The notes: generated from the letters alone by a model not told the origin. Counted from the stretch's first letter, positions 16,145 through 25,366 are shown. The stretch is 64,000 bases of DNA from Paenibacillus oryzae (GCF_001675045.1 NZ_LYPA01000065.1:1-64000); one strand, 5' to 3'. A program made the numbers and translations.

Positions 16145-17329
16145 ATGGATTGGCAGAAGCGGATGAATCAGGCAATGGACTATATTGAAAACAATCTGCC
16201 TGAGCAGATTGACTATTCTACCGTGTCACAGTTTTTGAATTGCTCGGAGTGGGAGTTTCGGCGGCTTTTTTCTTTTCTTGTTCAAATCCCTTTATCCGAA
16301 TATGTTCGCCGCAGGCGGTTAACGAAGGCGGCTTCCGATGTTCAACAAGGAAATAAAATCATTGATATCGCACAGCGTTACGGGTATGAGTCTCCGGCTG
16401 CTTTTTCCAGAGCTTTTAGTCAATTGCATGGTATAGCGCCTTCCTTGGCCCGAAACAAGGGGGTAACGCTGAACCCTTTTCCAAAGCTGACCTTTAAACT
16501 GGTATTAATGGAGGGTATTGTCGTGGAAAAGGATCACAATCAACGAACCAATATTATGGGAGCCGGGGAGGTTGGATACGCGGTTTCGGTGGAAATGAAC
16601 CAGGCAGCTGTTCATCAGACTAACGGCCTTTTCTGGAGCGTTAAGGGGAATGAAGTCGTAGGAACAACGGCGCTTCCGCATTATGGCGCGTATGTATCCG
16701 AAGAAAAATGCCGGCTCTTTCCCGATTTATCAGGGAAAAAGGTGCTGGAAATAGGCTGTGGAACAGGACATTCCTTGCACTATATGAGCGAACGCAAAGC
16801 GTCAGAGCTATGGGGTATTGATCTGTCCGCTGAACAGCTGGAAAAGGCAAGGCAATATTTGCAAGTGCATAGTCTTTCGGCACATTTGATCTGCGCCCCG
16901 ATGGAGGAAGAATGCGGCTTGCCGGCTGACTATTTCGATGTTGTTTATTCGGTCTATGGAATTGGCTGGACCACCGATCTTGACGGCACCTTCCGCAGGA
17001 TCGCTTCTTATCTCAAAAAGGATGGCGTATTTATATTCAGCTGGTCCCATCCCATACATAAATGTGTTGCCGCAGAAGAGGATACACTTGTTTTCAAAAA
17101 AAGCTATTTTGATGAATCCTGGTATTCGGTATCTATTGACGGCGGGGTTTTGTCATTATCTGACCGCAAGCTATCGACATATGTAAACGCTTTGGCTAAA
17201 GCCGGATTTGTTATCGAGCAAATGGTTGAGGAATCGGATGAGGAAATGACGGGGTCAAGTGACAGCAGCTTTGCCCGGAAAGCCCGAATGCTTCCCGTCA
17301 CCTTTGTCATCAAGGCCCAGAAAAGATGA
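16145..17329 (+). CDS. AraC DNA-binding domain fused to a SAM methyltransferase
   Basis: A 394-residue fusion. Residues 1-105 form an AraC-type double helix-turn-helix (STVSQFLNCSEWEFRRLF and IDIAQRYGYESPAAFSRAF). A linker of about 110-190 recalls the first strands of a GyrI-like domain (FKLVLMEGIVV). From residue 195 a class I methyltransferase follows, with motif I KVLEIGCGTGHS, acidic motif LWGIDLSAEQL and the later DYFDVVYSVYGIGW and YLKKDGVFIFSWSHP. The frame is open throughout with no internal ribosome site, so the fusion looks real. GGAGG precedes the ATG at 16145. Whether methyl transfer serves as sensing or the regulator controls its own enzyme activity is unknown. Confidence 0.85.
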   Translation: MDWQKRMNQAMDYIENNLPEQIDYSTVSQFLNCSEWEFRRLFSFLVQIPLSEYVRRRRLTKAASDVQQGNKIIDIAQRYGYESPAAFSRAFSQLHGIAPSLARNKGVTLNPFPKLTFKLVLMEGIVVEKDHNQRTNIMGAGEVGYAVSVEMNQAAVHQTNGLFWSVKGNEVVGTTALPHYGAYVSEEKCRLFPDLSGKKVLEIGCGTGHSLHYMSERKASELWGIDLSAEQLEKARQYLQVHSLSAHLICAPMEEECGLPADYFDVVYSVYGIGWTTDLDGTFRRIASYLKKDGVFIFSWSHPIHKCVAAEEDTLVFKKSYFDESWYSVSIDGGVLSLSDRKLSTYVNALAKAGFVIEQMVEESDEEMTGSSDSSFARKARMLPVTFVIKAQKR

Positions 17330-17430
17330 GTGAGAGAAGAAACGGGTAACTAGAGGGAACAGGAAACTGAAGGGAATCAATAGGCTTAACCTAATAAATC
17401 GGCGCTTGACGATGTTGTCTGTCTTCTGTC

Positions 17431-17607
17431 GGGCATTTATGACCGTTACAGGGTGAAAATGCTGGATTTCCCTTGAGAGACGGTCACCCGTGTCCTTTAG
17501 CGCTCCAATGTGGCGCAAACGAGCGGGATTTTGAGGGGTTACGGACGTCAATGTCCACTACACATTGATTTTCCGTCGAAAACAGCTCCTAATGGTCATC
17601 CATGTCC
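17431..17607 (-). repeat. Dispersed four-palindrome element, copy B (inverted)
   Basis: Inverted copy of the element at 78-253. Palindromes begin at 17431, 17482, 17543 and 17594, giving spacings 51, 61 and 51 bp as in the other copies. Read on the minus strand it is co-linear with copies A and C with no net indel. A short open frame through it aligns with one in copy C (shared PQN, KDT-x-DR, RQKTD), most likely because the copies lack indels. The rest of 17330-17856 contains a repeat arm and a terminator. Confidence 0.75.
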
Positions 17608-17670
17608 GCAGGAATAAAGCCGCCGCAAGAATCCCAGGCGCTACTGAATGGAGTAAGAAGTAGGTAAAGG

Positions 17671-17711
17671 TGCTGTCCGAAAAGTCAAGCGGTACGAATA
17701 ATGATTCAGCA
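17671..17711 (+). repeat. Solo arm of the CTGTCCGAAAAGTC element
   Basis: About 41 bp match the left arm of the palindrome at 15933: both carry CTGTCCGAAAAGTCAAGCGG, and both then run through AATAATGATTCAGCA. The right arm is missing, so this is a truncated copy. Confidence 0.6.
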
Positions 17712-17714
17712 GAG

Positions 17715-17745
17715 AGCCCGATGCCGTTTGGTATCCGGGCTTTTT
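17715..17745 (+). terminator. Hairpin with T-tract upstream of benE
   Basis: AGCCCG (17715-17720) pairs with CGGGCT (17736-17741), extended by an AT/AT and GCC/GGT stem, then TTTTT. It would stop transcription from the left before benE. Confidence 0.5.
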
Positions 17746-17856
17746 GCTGTACGATTTTTGGATTGTTCGAAATTTAAATTATGGATGTATATAAACAATC
17801 CAATGCTTGATATGCTGTTCTGGTCATGTTTAATTTACGAGAAAGGGAGAACAGCA

Positions 17857-19080
17857 ATGAAGAACAGAGCTTTTTCAATACGCGGGCGCGATCTTATATC
17901 CCCCACAATAGCCGCCTTAATATCGGTCATAGTCAATTATGGAGGCACGTTTATTCTTGTATTTCAAGCTGCGAAGGTTGCCGGCTTAAGCCCGGAAATG
18001 ACAGCCTCGTGGATTTGGTCGATTTCCATCGGAGTTGGCATAACCGGGATTTGGCTGAGCATGCGATATCGCGAGCCGATTATTACGGCATGGTCAACGC
18101 CGGGTGTAGCCTTTCTGGTATCGGCGCTGGCTGTTACGCCTTACCCCGAAGCAATTGGCGCTTACATGATTTCCGCCGCCGCTTTTATAGCGTTGGGATT
18201 ATCCGGCATGTTCGAGCGGCTGGTACGCCTTATTCCATCGGGCATTGCTTCGGGATTATTGGGCGGCATATTGTTGCAGTTTGGCATATCAGCTTTTGAA
18301 GGAGCAAAAGTAGAACCTCTGCTTGTTCTTGTTTTGTTTGGAGCCTATATCGTGCTGAGACGCTTTACATCCCGTTATGCGATTGTAGGTATTTTGGTTA
18401 TTGGGATCCTTTATTTGCTCGTTATGGGCGAAGCGGACTTCAGCTCTATCAACCTGGCTTTGGCATCGCCTCAGCTTGTTGTTCCGGAGTTTACGCTGCA
18501 TGCGCTATTGGGCGTAGCGCTGCCGCTGTTCATCATTACGCTTACCGGCCAATATATGCCGGGCATGCTTGTTTTGCGCAATGACGGCTTCAAAACGAGC
18601 GCCAATCCCATTTTGACCGTAACAGGCTTAGGCTCGCTTCTGATGGCGCCTTTTGGCTCGCATGCTTTTAATGTAGCGGCAATTACAGCGGCGATTTGCA
18701 CCGGCAAGGACGCGCATGAGGATAGCTCCAAGCGTTATATTGCAGGGATTGCCTGCGGCGTATTTTATATGATTGTTGGTATTTTTGGAGTGACGCTGGC
18801 AGCTCTGTTTTTAGTTCTGCCGTCCGCCTTTGTCGCCACGCTGGCGGGGCTGGCGCTGATTGGCGCCATTGGCGGCAGTCTTGCAAATGCCTTGACCGAG
18901 CCGAAGGGACGCGAGACGGCATTGATCACTTTTTTGGCAACTGCCGCAAATGTCACCCTGCTTGGCGTTGGCGGCGCCTTCTGGGGTCTGGTGGCGGGTT
19001 TGGCCGCGCATCTGCTTATTCATGGGAAATGGAGGAGAAAGGAGCTTAAGCCTGTCCAGCCGCAGCAAGCCAAGCTATAA
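17857..19080 (+). CDS. benE: BenE-family benzoate/H+ symporter
   Basis: A 407-residue membrane protein with about 12 hydrophobic segments. Blocks typical of BenE are seen: the opening ISPTIAALISVIVNYGGTF, TAWSTPGVAFLVS, GQYMPGMLVLRNDGF, GSHAFNVAAITAAICTG and the C-terminal GGAFWGLVAGLAAHLL. BenE proteins import benzoate or related aromatic acids with a proton, though in organisms lacking benzoate catabolism the role is uncertain. No benzoate-degradation gene is in the window. The ATG at 17857 has AAGGGAGA about 7 bp upstream. A terminator just upstream indicates its own promoter. Confidence 0.85.
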   Translation: MKNRAFSIRGRDLISPTIAALISVIVNYGGTFILVFQAAKVAGLSPEMTASWIWSISIGVGITGIWLSMRYREPIITAWSTPGVAFLVSALAVTPYPEAIGAYMISAAAFIALGLSGMFERLVRLIPSGIASGLLGGILLQFGISAFEGAKVEPLLVLVLFGAYIVLRRFTSRYAIVGILVIGILYLLVMGEADFSSINLALASPQLVVPEFTLHALLGVALPLFIITLTGQYMPGMLVLRNDGFKTSANPILTVTGLGSLLMAPFGSHAFNVAAITAAICTGKDAHEDSSKRYIAGIACGVFYMIVGIFGVTLAALFLVLPSAFVATLAGLALIGAIGGSLANALTEPKGRETALITFLATAANVTLLGVGGAFWGLVAGLAAHLLIHGKWRRKELKPVQPQQAKL

Positions 19081-19201
19081 AGCCGGCGATCAGCCATTCC
19101 GGAATACAATACTGCCGGACTTGGAAACAATAACCATGCAAGAATTCCTGTCAGGAGCAATTGTCGGCTTGATAACATGAACAAAGAAACGGCGTGGTGG
19201 C

Positions 19202-21817
19202 ATGGCTGAAAAACTGAAGGCGTACAATCAAAAAAGAAATTTTGACAAAACGTTGGAGCCTGAAGGCAATGGAGAGCTTTCGGGGGAAGCGCTGAGATTT
19301 GTTGTTCAGCACCATATGGCAAGAAGAGAGCACTACGATTTGCGGCTGGAGTGGAGAGGCGTGCTGTTAAGCTGGGCAGTGCCCAAGGGTCCCTCCTACA
19401 ATACACGCGATAAGCGCCTTGCCGTTATGGTGGAGGATCATCCTCTGGAATACCGCAATTTTGAAGGCACGATTCCAAAAGGACAATACGGCGGCGGAGT
19501 CGTAATGTTATGGGATGAGGGCTTTTGGGAGCCGCAGGGCAATGTGGAGAAGGGGCTTTATAAGGGCGAGCTGAAGTTTGTTTTGATGGGACGGCGGCTG
19601 AAGGGGCGTTGGGTATTGATCCGCTTGAAGCCAAAGCCCGGCGAGGACAAGGATAATTGGCTCCTGATCAAGGAAAGGGACGAGTATATAAAAGATGAAG
19701 ACGGGATATCGGCGTATAGCACCAGCATCAGAAGCGGACGATCTATGGATGAAATCGCACGGGGCGAAAGTGACAAAATAACAAGGAATCCCTTCAGCAA
19801 AGTGGAGGTACAGCTCGCCAGGCTTGTGCATTCGGTTCCGGTCAACGGGGAGTGGCTTTACGAGCTGAAATACGACGGCTATCGGATCGTGGCGTTTGTG
19901 GAAGGAAACAATGTCCGGCTGGTAACCAGAAACGGCAACGATTTAACAGAAAGATTTCACGCCGTCGCCGCCTCTCTTGCGGAGCTTGCCGAAGGCAGGG
20001 CCATGATACTGGATGGAGAGGTTGCCATTACGGACGAGCTGGGCAGGACGGATTTCCAGGCTTTGCAGAGCTATATGAAAAAATCCGGCAAGCAAAGCTT
20101 GACCTATATTGTTTTTGATCTGCTTGCGCTGGACGGCATTGATCTTCGGGGCCGCCGCTTGATCGAGCGTAAGGAAATGCTGGAGAAGCTGCTGGAGCAT
20201 GCTCCGGGCAATCTCCACTATAGCCGCCATATAGCGGGAAACGGAAAGGAAAGCTTTGCCGCAGCCTGTGAAGCGGGAATGGAAGGGATTATTGGCAAAA
20301 AGCCGACTCGGAATATAGCGGCAGCCGCAACCAAAACTGGATCAAGCTGAAATGCGAGAGAAGACAGGAATTTGTTAGGCGGCTATGTTCTGACGGACAA
20401 AAAAAAGAGCGGGGTCAGCTCGCTCCTTCTAGGCGTCTATGAGGGCGACGAGCTGATCTATGCGGGACGTGCAGGAACCGGCATAAGCGAAGCGGGGATG
20501 AGAGCGCTGGAAAGTAAGTTTGCGAGCCTCAGCAGAGAGGCTTCTCCCTTTGGCACCGCGCCAAAGCCGGCGCCAAAGGAAAAACTCACCTGGCTTGAAC
20601 CCAATCTCGTGGCGGAAATCAAATTTGCCGAATGGACCAGGGACGGCCATTTGAGGCAAGCCAGCTTCAAAGGGCTAAGAGGGGATAAAAACCCTAAGAC
20701 TATAAAACGGGAAAGCGCAGAGGGTGATTGGCAGCCCGAGTTTGACGAAGGAGCGGAGATGCCCATGACAACGACGACGAGCGGGCCAACCACGACGAGC
20801 GGGAAAGCTTCGACAACAGCCAAGCTACTGTCAGAAACAGTGAAACCATCGCCAGAAACAGTCCATTCGCAATCAGCAACAACCAGACCAACATCAGGAA
20901 CAGTCAAGGCATTGGGCAAGCCAGCCGCATCAATAGCTAACCCGGCCACAACGACCAAAACGTCAGCCAAGGCAGCAAGCGTGGTCATCGAAGGAGTGAA
21001 AATCAGCAATCCCGGCAAGGTACTTTTCCAGAGCCCTCTAGTGACAAAAGAGGAGGTTATCCGCTATTATGCGGCGATTTCCGAACGGATGCTGCCTTAT
21101 GTAAGCCGCAGAATTGTTACAAGCGTTCGTTGTCCCAAAGGCGTGTCAGAGAACTGCTTTTACAAAAAACATCCCGGGCCGGGCAGTAAAGGCGTTATCC
21201 CCTTTCCTGTGACGAACAGCAGCGGAAAAATGGAGGATTATTTTTATATTGAGGATACTGCCGGTTTAATTCATGAAGCGCAGATGGGAACGCTAGAATT
21301 TCATACCTGGGGCAGTACCATCGACGAGCTGGAAAAGCCGGATATTATGGTGTTTGATCTGGACCCGGATGAAGGGATGGAGCTGGACAGAATAAGACAA
21401 GGCGCAAAGGATATAAAAAGTATCCTGTCGGAGCTGTCGCTGAAGTCCTATCTGAAAACAAGCGGGGGCAAGGGATACCATGTCGTCGTTCCGTTTAGGC
21501 CGGTTATGGAGTGGGAGGCCTTTAACGATTTTGCCAAAACCGTGGCGCAGGTGATGGAGCAGAAGTGGCCCGACCGTTACACCAGCAATGTCAGAAAAGC
21601 CAAACGCGTCGATAAAATATTTATCGACTGGATACGGAACGGCAGAGGCGCTACAAGCATTGCACCTTATTCCGTCCGGGCAAGGGAGGGAGCCAGCGTG
21701 TCCATGCCTATTGCATGGGAGGAGCTCGACACGATTCCCCCCGACGGCATAAATATGGCGGACGCGCTGCGCAGACTTGGCGGCAACGACCCTTGGCGGG
21801 ATTTTTTCAAGGGGTAG
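19202..21817 (+). pseudogene. ligD: ligD: NHEJ DNA ligase D, frame disrupted
   Basis: An 872-codon PE-Lig-Pol type LigD for end joining. The phosphoesterase domain keeps H38, H44, D46, R48, H80 and Y84; the ligase has Lys223 in ELKYDGYR; the primase-like polymerase near the C-terminus has FDLDPDEGM. A Thr/Ser-rich linker joins ligase and polymerase. Near 20303 (GGCAAAAAGCCG) one base seems missing, and near 20377 (GTTAGGCGG) one base is extra or two are missing. Between them the expected ADSEYSGSRNQNWIKLKC is in another frame, and the original frame meets TGA at 20348. The two shifts cancel, so the polymerase is back in frame. Real mutation or sequencing error cannot be told apart here. No ku gene is in the window. 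Confidence 0.85.
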
Positions 21818-21903
21818 GCGGCAGGCTTGTTTCGCATGCGCCAACCATTAACCACGCAGGAACACTGTAACCACGCAGGAACACTGCGGGGCTTCATTCT
21901 TAC

Positions 21904-22080
21904 GGACAAAAATGACCTTTAGAAGCTACTTTTGGCTGAAATTCAATTTGTAACGGACATTGGCGTCCGTCCTCCCTCAAAATCGCGTCCGTATACACCA
22001 TTTTGGTACTGTAAAGGACACGGATGACCGTTGCTCAAGGAAAAGTCAACTATTTCGCGCTGTAACGGTCATGGATGTCC
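21904..22080 (+). repeat. Dispersed four-palindrome element, copy C
   Basis: Copy C of the element at 78-253, in the same orientation. Palindromes begin at 21904, 21955, 22016 and 22067 (spacings 51, 61, 51). It lies just downstream of ligD and immediately before the A/C-rich array. Positions 21818-22590 hold no gene that can be supported, only this element, the array, a long hairpin and short tandem repeats. Confidence 0.75.
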
Positions 22081-22113
22081 GGCAAAAGACGGATCACGTC
22101 AAAGCCTCTTTTA

Positions 22114-22328
22114 TTACAAAACCACAAAAGCCCAAAGACCCAACCCAAAAACACAAAAGCCCAAAACCACAAAACCACAAAACCACAAAACGACAAAACC
22201 ACAGAATCACAGAACCAGAATCACAAAACCAGAATTACAGAACCACAGAACCACAAAAGCCCAAAACCACAGAACAACAGAACAACAGAACAACAGAACA
22301 ACAGAACCACAGAGCCACAAAAGCCCCG
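22114..22328 (+). repeat. Degenerate octanucleotide array (AACCACAR)
   Basis: About 25 imperfect copies of an 8-bp unit, mainly AACCACAA, AACCACAG and AACAACAG, with some AAGCCCAA. The plus strand is nearly free of T and poor in G. Because 8 is not a multiple of 3, all three plus frames are open and encode the same Thr/Lys/Gln/Asn-rich repeat, so these frames are not evidence of a protein. Confidence 0.8.
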
Positions 22329-22334
22329 AAAAAA

Positions 22335-22385
22335 CAAAACAAGCTCAAGCGCAGGCTTTCCTGACCAGCGCTTGAGCTTGTTTTG
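22335..22385. terminator. 18-bp perfect hairpin
   Basis: CAAAACAAGCTCAAGCGC (22335-22352) pairs perfectly with GCGCTTGAGCTTGTTTTG (22368-22385) around a 15-nt loop. The A-rich left and T-rich right ends make it a plausible bidirectional terminator between ligD and the LRR gene. Confidence 0.6.
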
Positions 22386-22443
22386 CTTGATACCGCTTGA
22401 TGCCGCTTGATGCCGCTTGTTAAATCTTGTTGCAGCTTGTTAA
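22384..22443 (+). repeat. Short 10-bp tandem repeats (CGCTTGATGC)
   Basis: Directly after the hairpin, about six 10-bp units run on: GCTTGATACC, GCTTGATGCC twice, then decayed forms GCTTGTTAAA, TCTTGTTGCA and GCTTGTTAAC. The CTTGAGCTTG in the hairpin's right arm may have seeded them. Confidence 0.6.
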
Positions 22444-22590
22444 CATCGGTTAAACGCAGGGCTAATGCGGCTACTGCCTCAATAACTGATAGGCCGTTCT
22501 GCTGTTGCCGTCCCCATTTTAAAATGCTACCTTTTATATTAACGATACGTATATCATGTCAAACAACCGGATAGATGCGGAGGGTGTCCA

Positions 22591-24462
22591 GTGGCTTTTA
22601 TAAAATTGATCTGTCCCAATTGCAACGGGCAAATACAGCATAAAAATGAAAAAATGTTTAAATGTCCATTTTGCGAAACGGAGCTTTTGTTGAAGGAAAA
22701 CAATGTGTATTATGTCGATCAGTCGGTTCATCATTATCATGGGACTGCCCCGGCCAGGGCAGCAGCGCCAGCAAGACCAAAGCCGAAAGGATCTGTAACC
22801 ATATATCTTTTAATTGTATTTGCTGCACTGTTTTGTTTCTTATGGCTGGCGAATCAATCGGGCAATACGTCAAAGCCCGGCGTTGCCTATTCAGTCCGTT
22901 CGGAGCCTGAAAGCGAGGTGCTGCAATTTTTTCTGAAGGATATTTTCGGAAAAGTTGAAGCCGCGCCGACGGAGGAAGAGCTGGCCAGCATTCGTTATCT
23001 GTCCGCAGATAAAAGGGATTACCAATGGCATTTTACCTATAGCTTTGATGATCCATTCACAAATGAGCAAGCCCAAATGCTGAATTATACCATTGAAGAC
23101 AAGCTGCTTAATACGCAGAAAATCGAGCAAAAAGACTTTGAAGCGTTTCGCGGATTAACGATGCTGGATTTGAAGGGTGAATACGATATATCCCAAGCCC
23201 AAAATGTCAGCTTCAGCCATATGGAAGGCTTGAAGGGGTATTCGGCGGGATTTAACGAATCGTTTTCCTCTTTTTCCAACTATTTTGGAGATCCGTCCAA
23301 GCTGCTGGAGCTGACGACACAAATTCGCAGCAACGCGGAGCTTAATATGCTGTTGAAGTTTTCAAATTTGCGCTCCTTGGCGATTACGTATGTCGGAGAG
23401 GACGTAACGGATTTTCATCTGCTGCAGCAGCTTCCTTTGCGATCGCTCTCCATTGGTACGGTGGATGATTTGAAGTGGGTATCTTCGTTTAATTCACTGG
23501 AATCGCTGGCTATTATGAGCAGTGAAGCAACAGATTTCAGCAGCCTTTTTGCGCTTAGCGGGCTGCGCGAGCTGACTTTTGACGGAGTTTCCAACCTGAA
23601 GTCGATTGATTTTGTTAAAAACATGCCCAACCTGAACACGCTGGATATGACCCGCGTTGATATCGTTAGTCTTGAGGCGTTGAGGGATAAGGCTTCACTC
23701 ACCACATTAAGGCTGTCAAGCGTCGGTTCGCTGGAATCATTGGATGCCATCAATAGCTTGACCTCGTTGTCGCAATTGTTTATTTCGGGTTACTACGAAA
23801 ATGTGCCTGCGCTTACGCTTCCTCTTGTTCGAGTGGCCGAGCTGCCGGGCGCATTTGTTTCTGCCTTTCAAGGGCCTGCGGTACATTCGCTGACCCTGCA
23901 TCTGGGTAGCGGCGGGGTAGATGGCATGGAGCTGACGAAATTTCCAAAGCTTACGGAGCTTTCTTTAGTCGGCAGCGGTTCGATGGTTCAGGTTGAGGCG
24001 TTAAATCAGCTTCCAGCTTTACGAACTATCCATGCTAGTGAAACATCATTTTACGAGGATACCTATGCTTTATTCCAATTGAAGAACGTGACAGCCTTGA
24101 GCTGCTTGAAATGCACGTTTTCCATGCAAGACGAAAAGCCGTTTAAAAATGATACGCTTGAGCATTTGACGATAGATGCATCGTATTATTTGGTGAACAA
24201 CGAAAGTGTGCAAAACCTCGATCGAGTGACGCCTTACCTTGCCGGCCTGACGGGTTTGCGTTCCTTTACGCTGCAGGACAGCTCCATACAAAGTCTGGAT
24301 TTTACGAGCGGCTTTCAAAAGCTGGAGGTGCTGCATGTGGAAAATAACGCGATTGCGAGCGTTGATCCTCTAGTTTCGCTGGCGAATTTAAAGAGGGTAT
24401 ACCTCACCGGAAACCCCGTGCAAAACAAGACAGTGCTGGGTAGTGAGAGATTAGTTTATTAA
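22591..24462 (+). CDS. Zinc-ribbon, single-TM, leucine-rich-repeat protein
   Basis: A 623-residue protein of unknown function with three parts. An N-terminal zinc ribbon (C8-x2-C11 and C25-x2-C28), an Ala/Pro-rich linker and one TM helix (about 69-88) place the N-terminus in the cytoplasm. From about residue 240 to the end there are degenerate internalin-like leucine-rich repeats of about 21-24 residues (for example LNTLDMTRVDIVSLEAL and LEVLHVENNAIASVDPL), expected outside the cell. GTG start with GGAGGG 7 bp upstream. It is followed after 71 bp by the barnase gene on the same strand, so a shared operon is likely. Confidence 0.75.
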   Translation: MAFIKLICPNCNGQIQHKNEKMFKCPFCETELLLKENNVYYVDQSVHHYHGTAPARAAAPARPKPKGSVTIYLLIVFAALFCFLWLANQSGNTSKPGVAYSVRSEPESEVLQFFLKDIFGKVEAAPTEEELASIRYLSADKRDYQWHFTYSFDDPFTNEQAQMLNYTIEDKLLNTQKIEQKDFEAFRGLTMLDLKGEYDISQAQNVSFSHMEGLKGYSAGFNESFSSFSNYFGDPSKLLELTTQIRSNAELNMLLKFSNLRSLAITYVGEDVTDFHLLQQLPLRSLSIGTVDDLKWVSSFNSLESLAIMSSEATDFSSLFALSGLRELTFDGVSNLKSIDFVKNMPNLNTLDMTRVDIVSLEALRDKASLTTLRLSSVGSLESLDAINSLTSLSQLFISGYYENVPALTLPLVRVAELPGAFVSAFQGPAVHSLTLHLGSGGVDGMELTKFPKLTELSLVGSGSMVQVEALNQLPALRTIHASETSFYEDTYALFQLKNVTALSCLKCTFSMQDEKPFKNDTLEHLTIDASYYLVNNESVQNLDRVTPYLAGLTGLRSFTLQDSSIQSLDFTSGFQKLEVLHVENNAIASVDPLVSLANLKRVYLTGNPVQNKTVLGSERLVY

Positions 24463-24533
24463 GATGATGATTTGAGGGGCGGATAACAAGATATGCCTCA
24501 TTTGGATAGCTGAAAGAGGGTTGGTTTAGAAGC

Positions 24534-25064
24534 ATGAGACATACCAAAAGAAGATGGTTGAGCTTCATCTGGATTGGACTGCTTGTCATCTCGGTTGCTT
24601 TGGCAGGCTGCAGCGACCTGTTGAGCCCGCAAGCTTCTCCGTCTATAGACACGTCTACAGCGGATGCTGATTTATTTAGCGATGAGTTTCAGACATTGGA
24701 GCAGGCGGGGAATGATCTTCGGGAGTTTAGAGAAGTCGCGTTGTTTCTTATGGAGCACCAGCGTTTGCCTGACCATTATTTAACGAAGTCCGAGGCCCGA
24801 AAACGGGGATGGATTGCGCAAAAGGGCAATTTGCATGACGTGGCTCCAGGCGCATCCATTGGCGGAGATGTATTTCAGAACCGTGAAGGGCGATTGCCCA
24901 AGGCAGAGCGGCGAATATGGTATGAAGCGGATATCCATTATGACGGAGGAACAAGAGGCGCAGACCGTATTCTTTACTCCAATGATGGATTGATTTATAT
25001 GACAAGGGATCATTATAAAACCTTTACAAGAGTGGATCGGGACGGAGGCGGAGGCATATCATGA
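24534..25064 (+). CDS. Lipoprotein barnase-type ribonuclease
   Basis: A 176-residue guanyl-preferring RNase very like barnase of Bacillus amyloliquefaciens from about residue 55 to 167. All key residues are present: Lys97 (barnase K27), general base Glu131 (E73), Arg141 (R83), Arg145 (R87) and general acid His160 (H102). Unlike barnase, which is freely secreted, the signal peptide ends in a lipobox (LAGC, Cys26), predicting a membrane-anchored exoenzyme with a tether of about 25 residues. A glycine-rich tail follows the RNase fold. The stop overlaps the barstar start as ATGA. The ribosome site is weak (GAGGG, about 13 bp away), possibly keeping synthesis low. Confidence 0.9.
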   Translation: MRHTKRRWLSFIWIGLLVISVALAGCSDLLSPQASPSIDTSTADADLFSDEFQTLEQAGNDLREFREVALFLMEHQRLPDHYLTKSEARKRGWIAQKGNLHDVAPGASIGGDVFQNREGRLPKAERRIWYEADIHYDGGTRGADRILYSNDGLIYMTRDHYKTFTRVDRDGGGGIS

Positions 25065-25366
25065 AAGAGATTGCGATTTATGGTGCAGCGATAGCTAATG
25101 CAGAGCAGCTGCATCAGCAGCTAGCGAAGCAGTTGGCTTTTCCGGCATGGTACGGGAATAATCTGGATGCTTTATGGGATATGCTGGAGGGCTGGATCGA
25201 ATTGCCCGTTATGATTCGTTATGAGTCCGTCACAGCTCCCGGGGCCGAAGACCAGACTGAAATCGAAGCTATACTGGATATGCTGGATGAAGCGTCCAGC
25301 ACGATTGAAGGGTTTAATTTTGATAGAATCATGCCTGAACAGGGGGACTTTACCTCAAAGAGATAA
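25061..25366 (+). CDS. Barstar-family ribonuclease inhibitor
   Basis: A 101-residue cytoplasmic protein matching barstar. The inhibitory helix and loop are intact: WYGNNLDALWDMLEGW contains the counterparts of barstar Tyr29, Asp35, Trp38 and Asp39 (here Tyr31, Asp36, Trp39, Asp40). It should bind and block the barnase active site before export. The 4-bp ATGA overlap with the nuclease gene gives translational coupling, so toxin and antidote are made together. In B. amyloliquefaciens the two genes are not linked this way, so the linkage here is worth noting. Confidence 0.9.
   Translation: MKEIAIYGAAIANAEQLHQQLAKQLAFPAWYGNNLDALWDMLEGWIELPVMIRYESVTAPGAEDQTEIEAILDMLDEASSTIEGFNFDRIMPEQGDFTSKR

Noticed and set aside
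17431..17556. Conserved small protein shared by repeat copies B and C (PQN, KDT, RQKTD similarities)
   Set aside because: Copy A has a stop in the same frame, and the similarity is explained by gap-free alignment of the non-coding element; no ribosome site is present.
20458..21018. A 186-codon minus-strand ORF within ligD
   Set aside because: Low-complexity Val/Ser/Leu composition antisense to the Thr/Ser-rich linker of LigD; no ribosome site.
21960..22375. Three overlapping plus-strand ORFs of 111-134 codons rich in Thr, Lys, Gln and Asn
   Set aside because: They are produced by the 8-bp A/C-rich array, which lacks T and so has no stops in any plus frame; all three frames give the same repeat peptide.
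22336..22384. Possible CRISPR-like or attC-like hairpin
   Set aside because: Single perfect hairpin with no repeats-and-spacers pattern and no cas or integrase gene; a terminator is simpler.
24534..25366. Intracellular type II toxin-antitoxin pair
   Set aside because: The nuclease has a lipoprotein signal peptide and is predicted to be exported; barstar protects during synthesis, so a classical intracellular toxin-antitoxin role is not supported.
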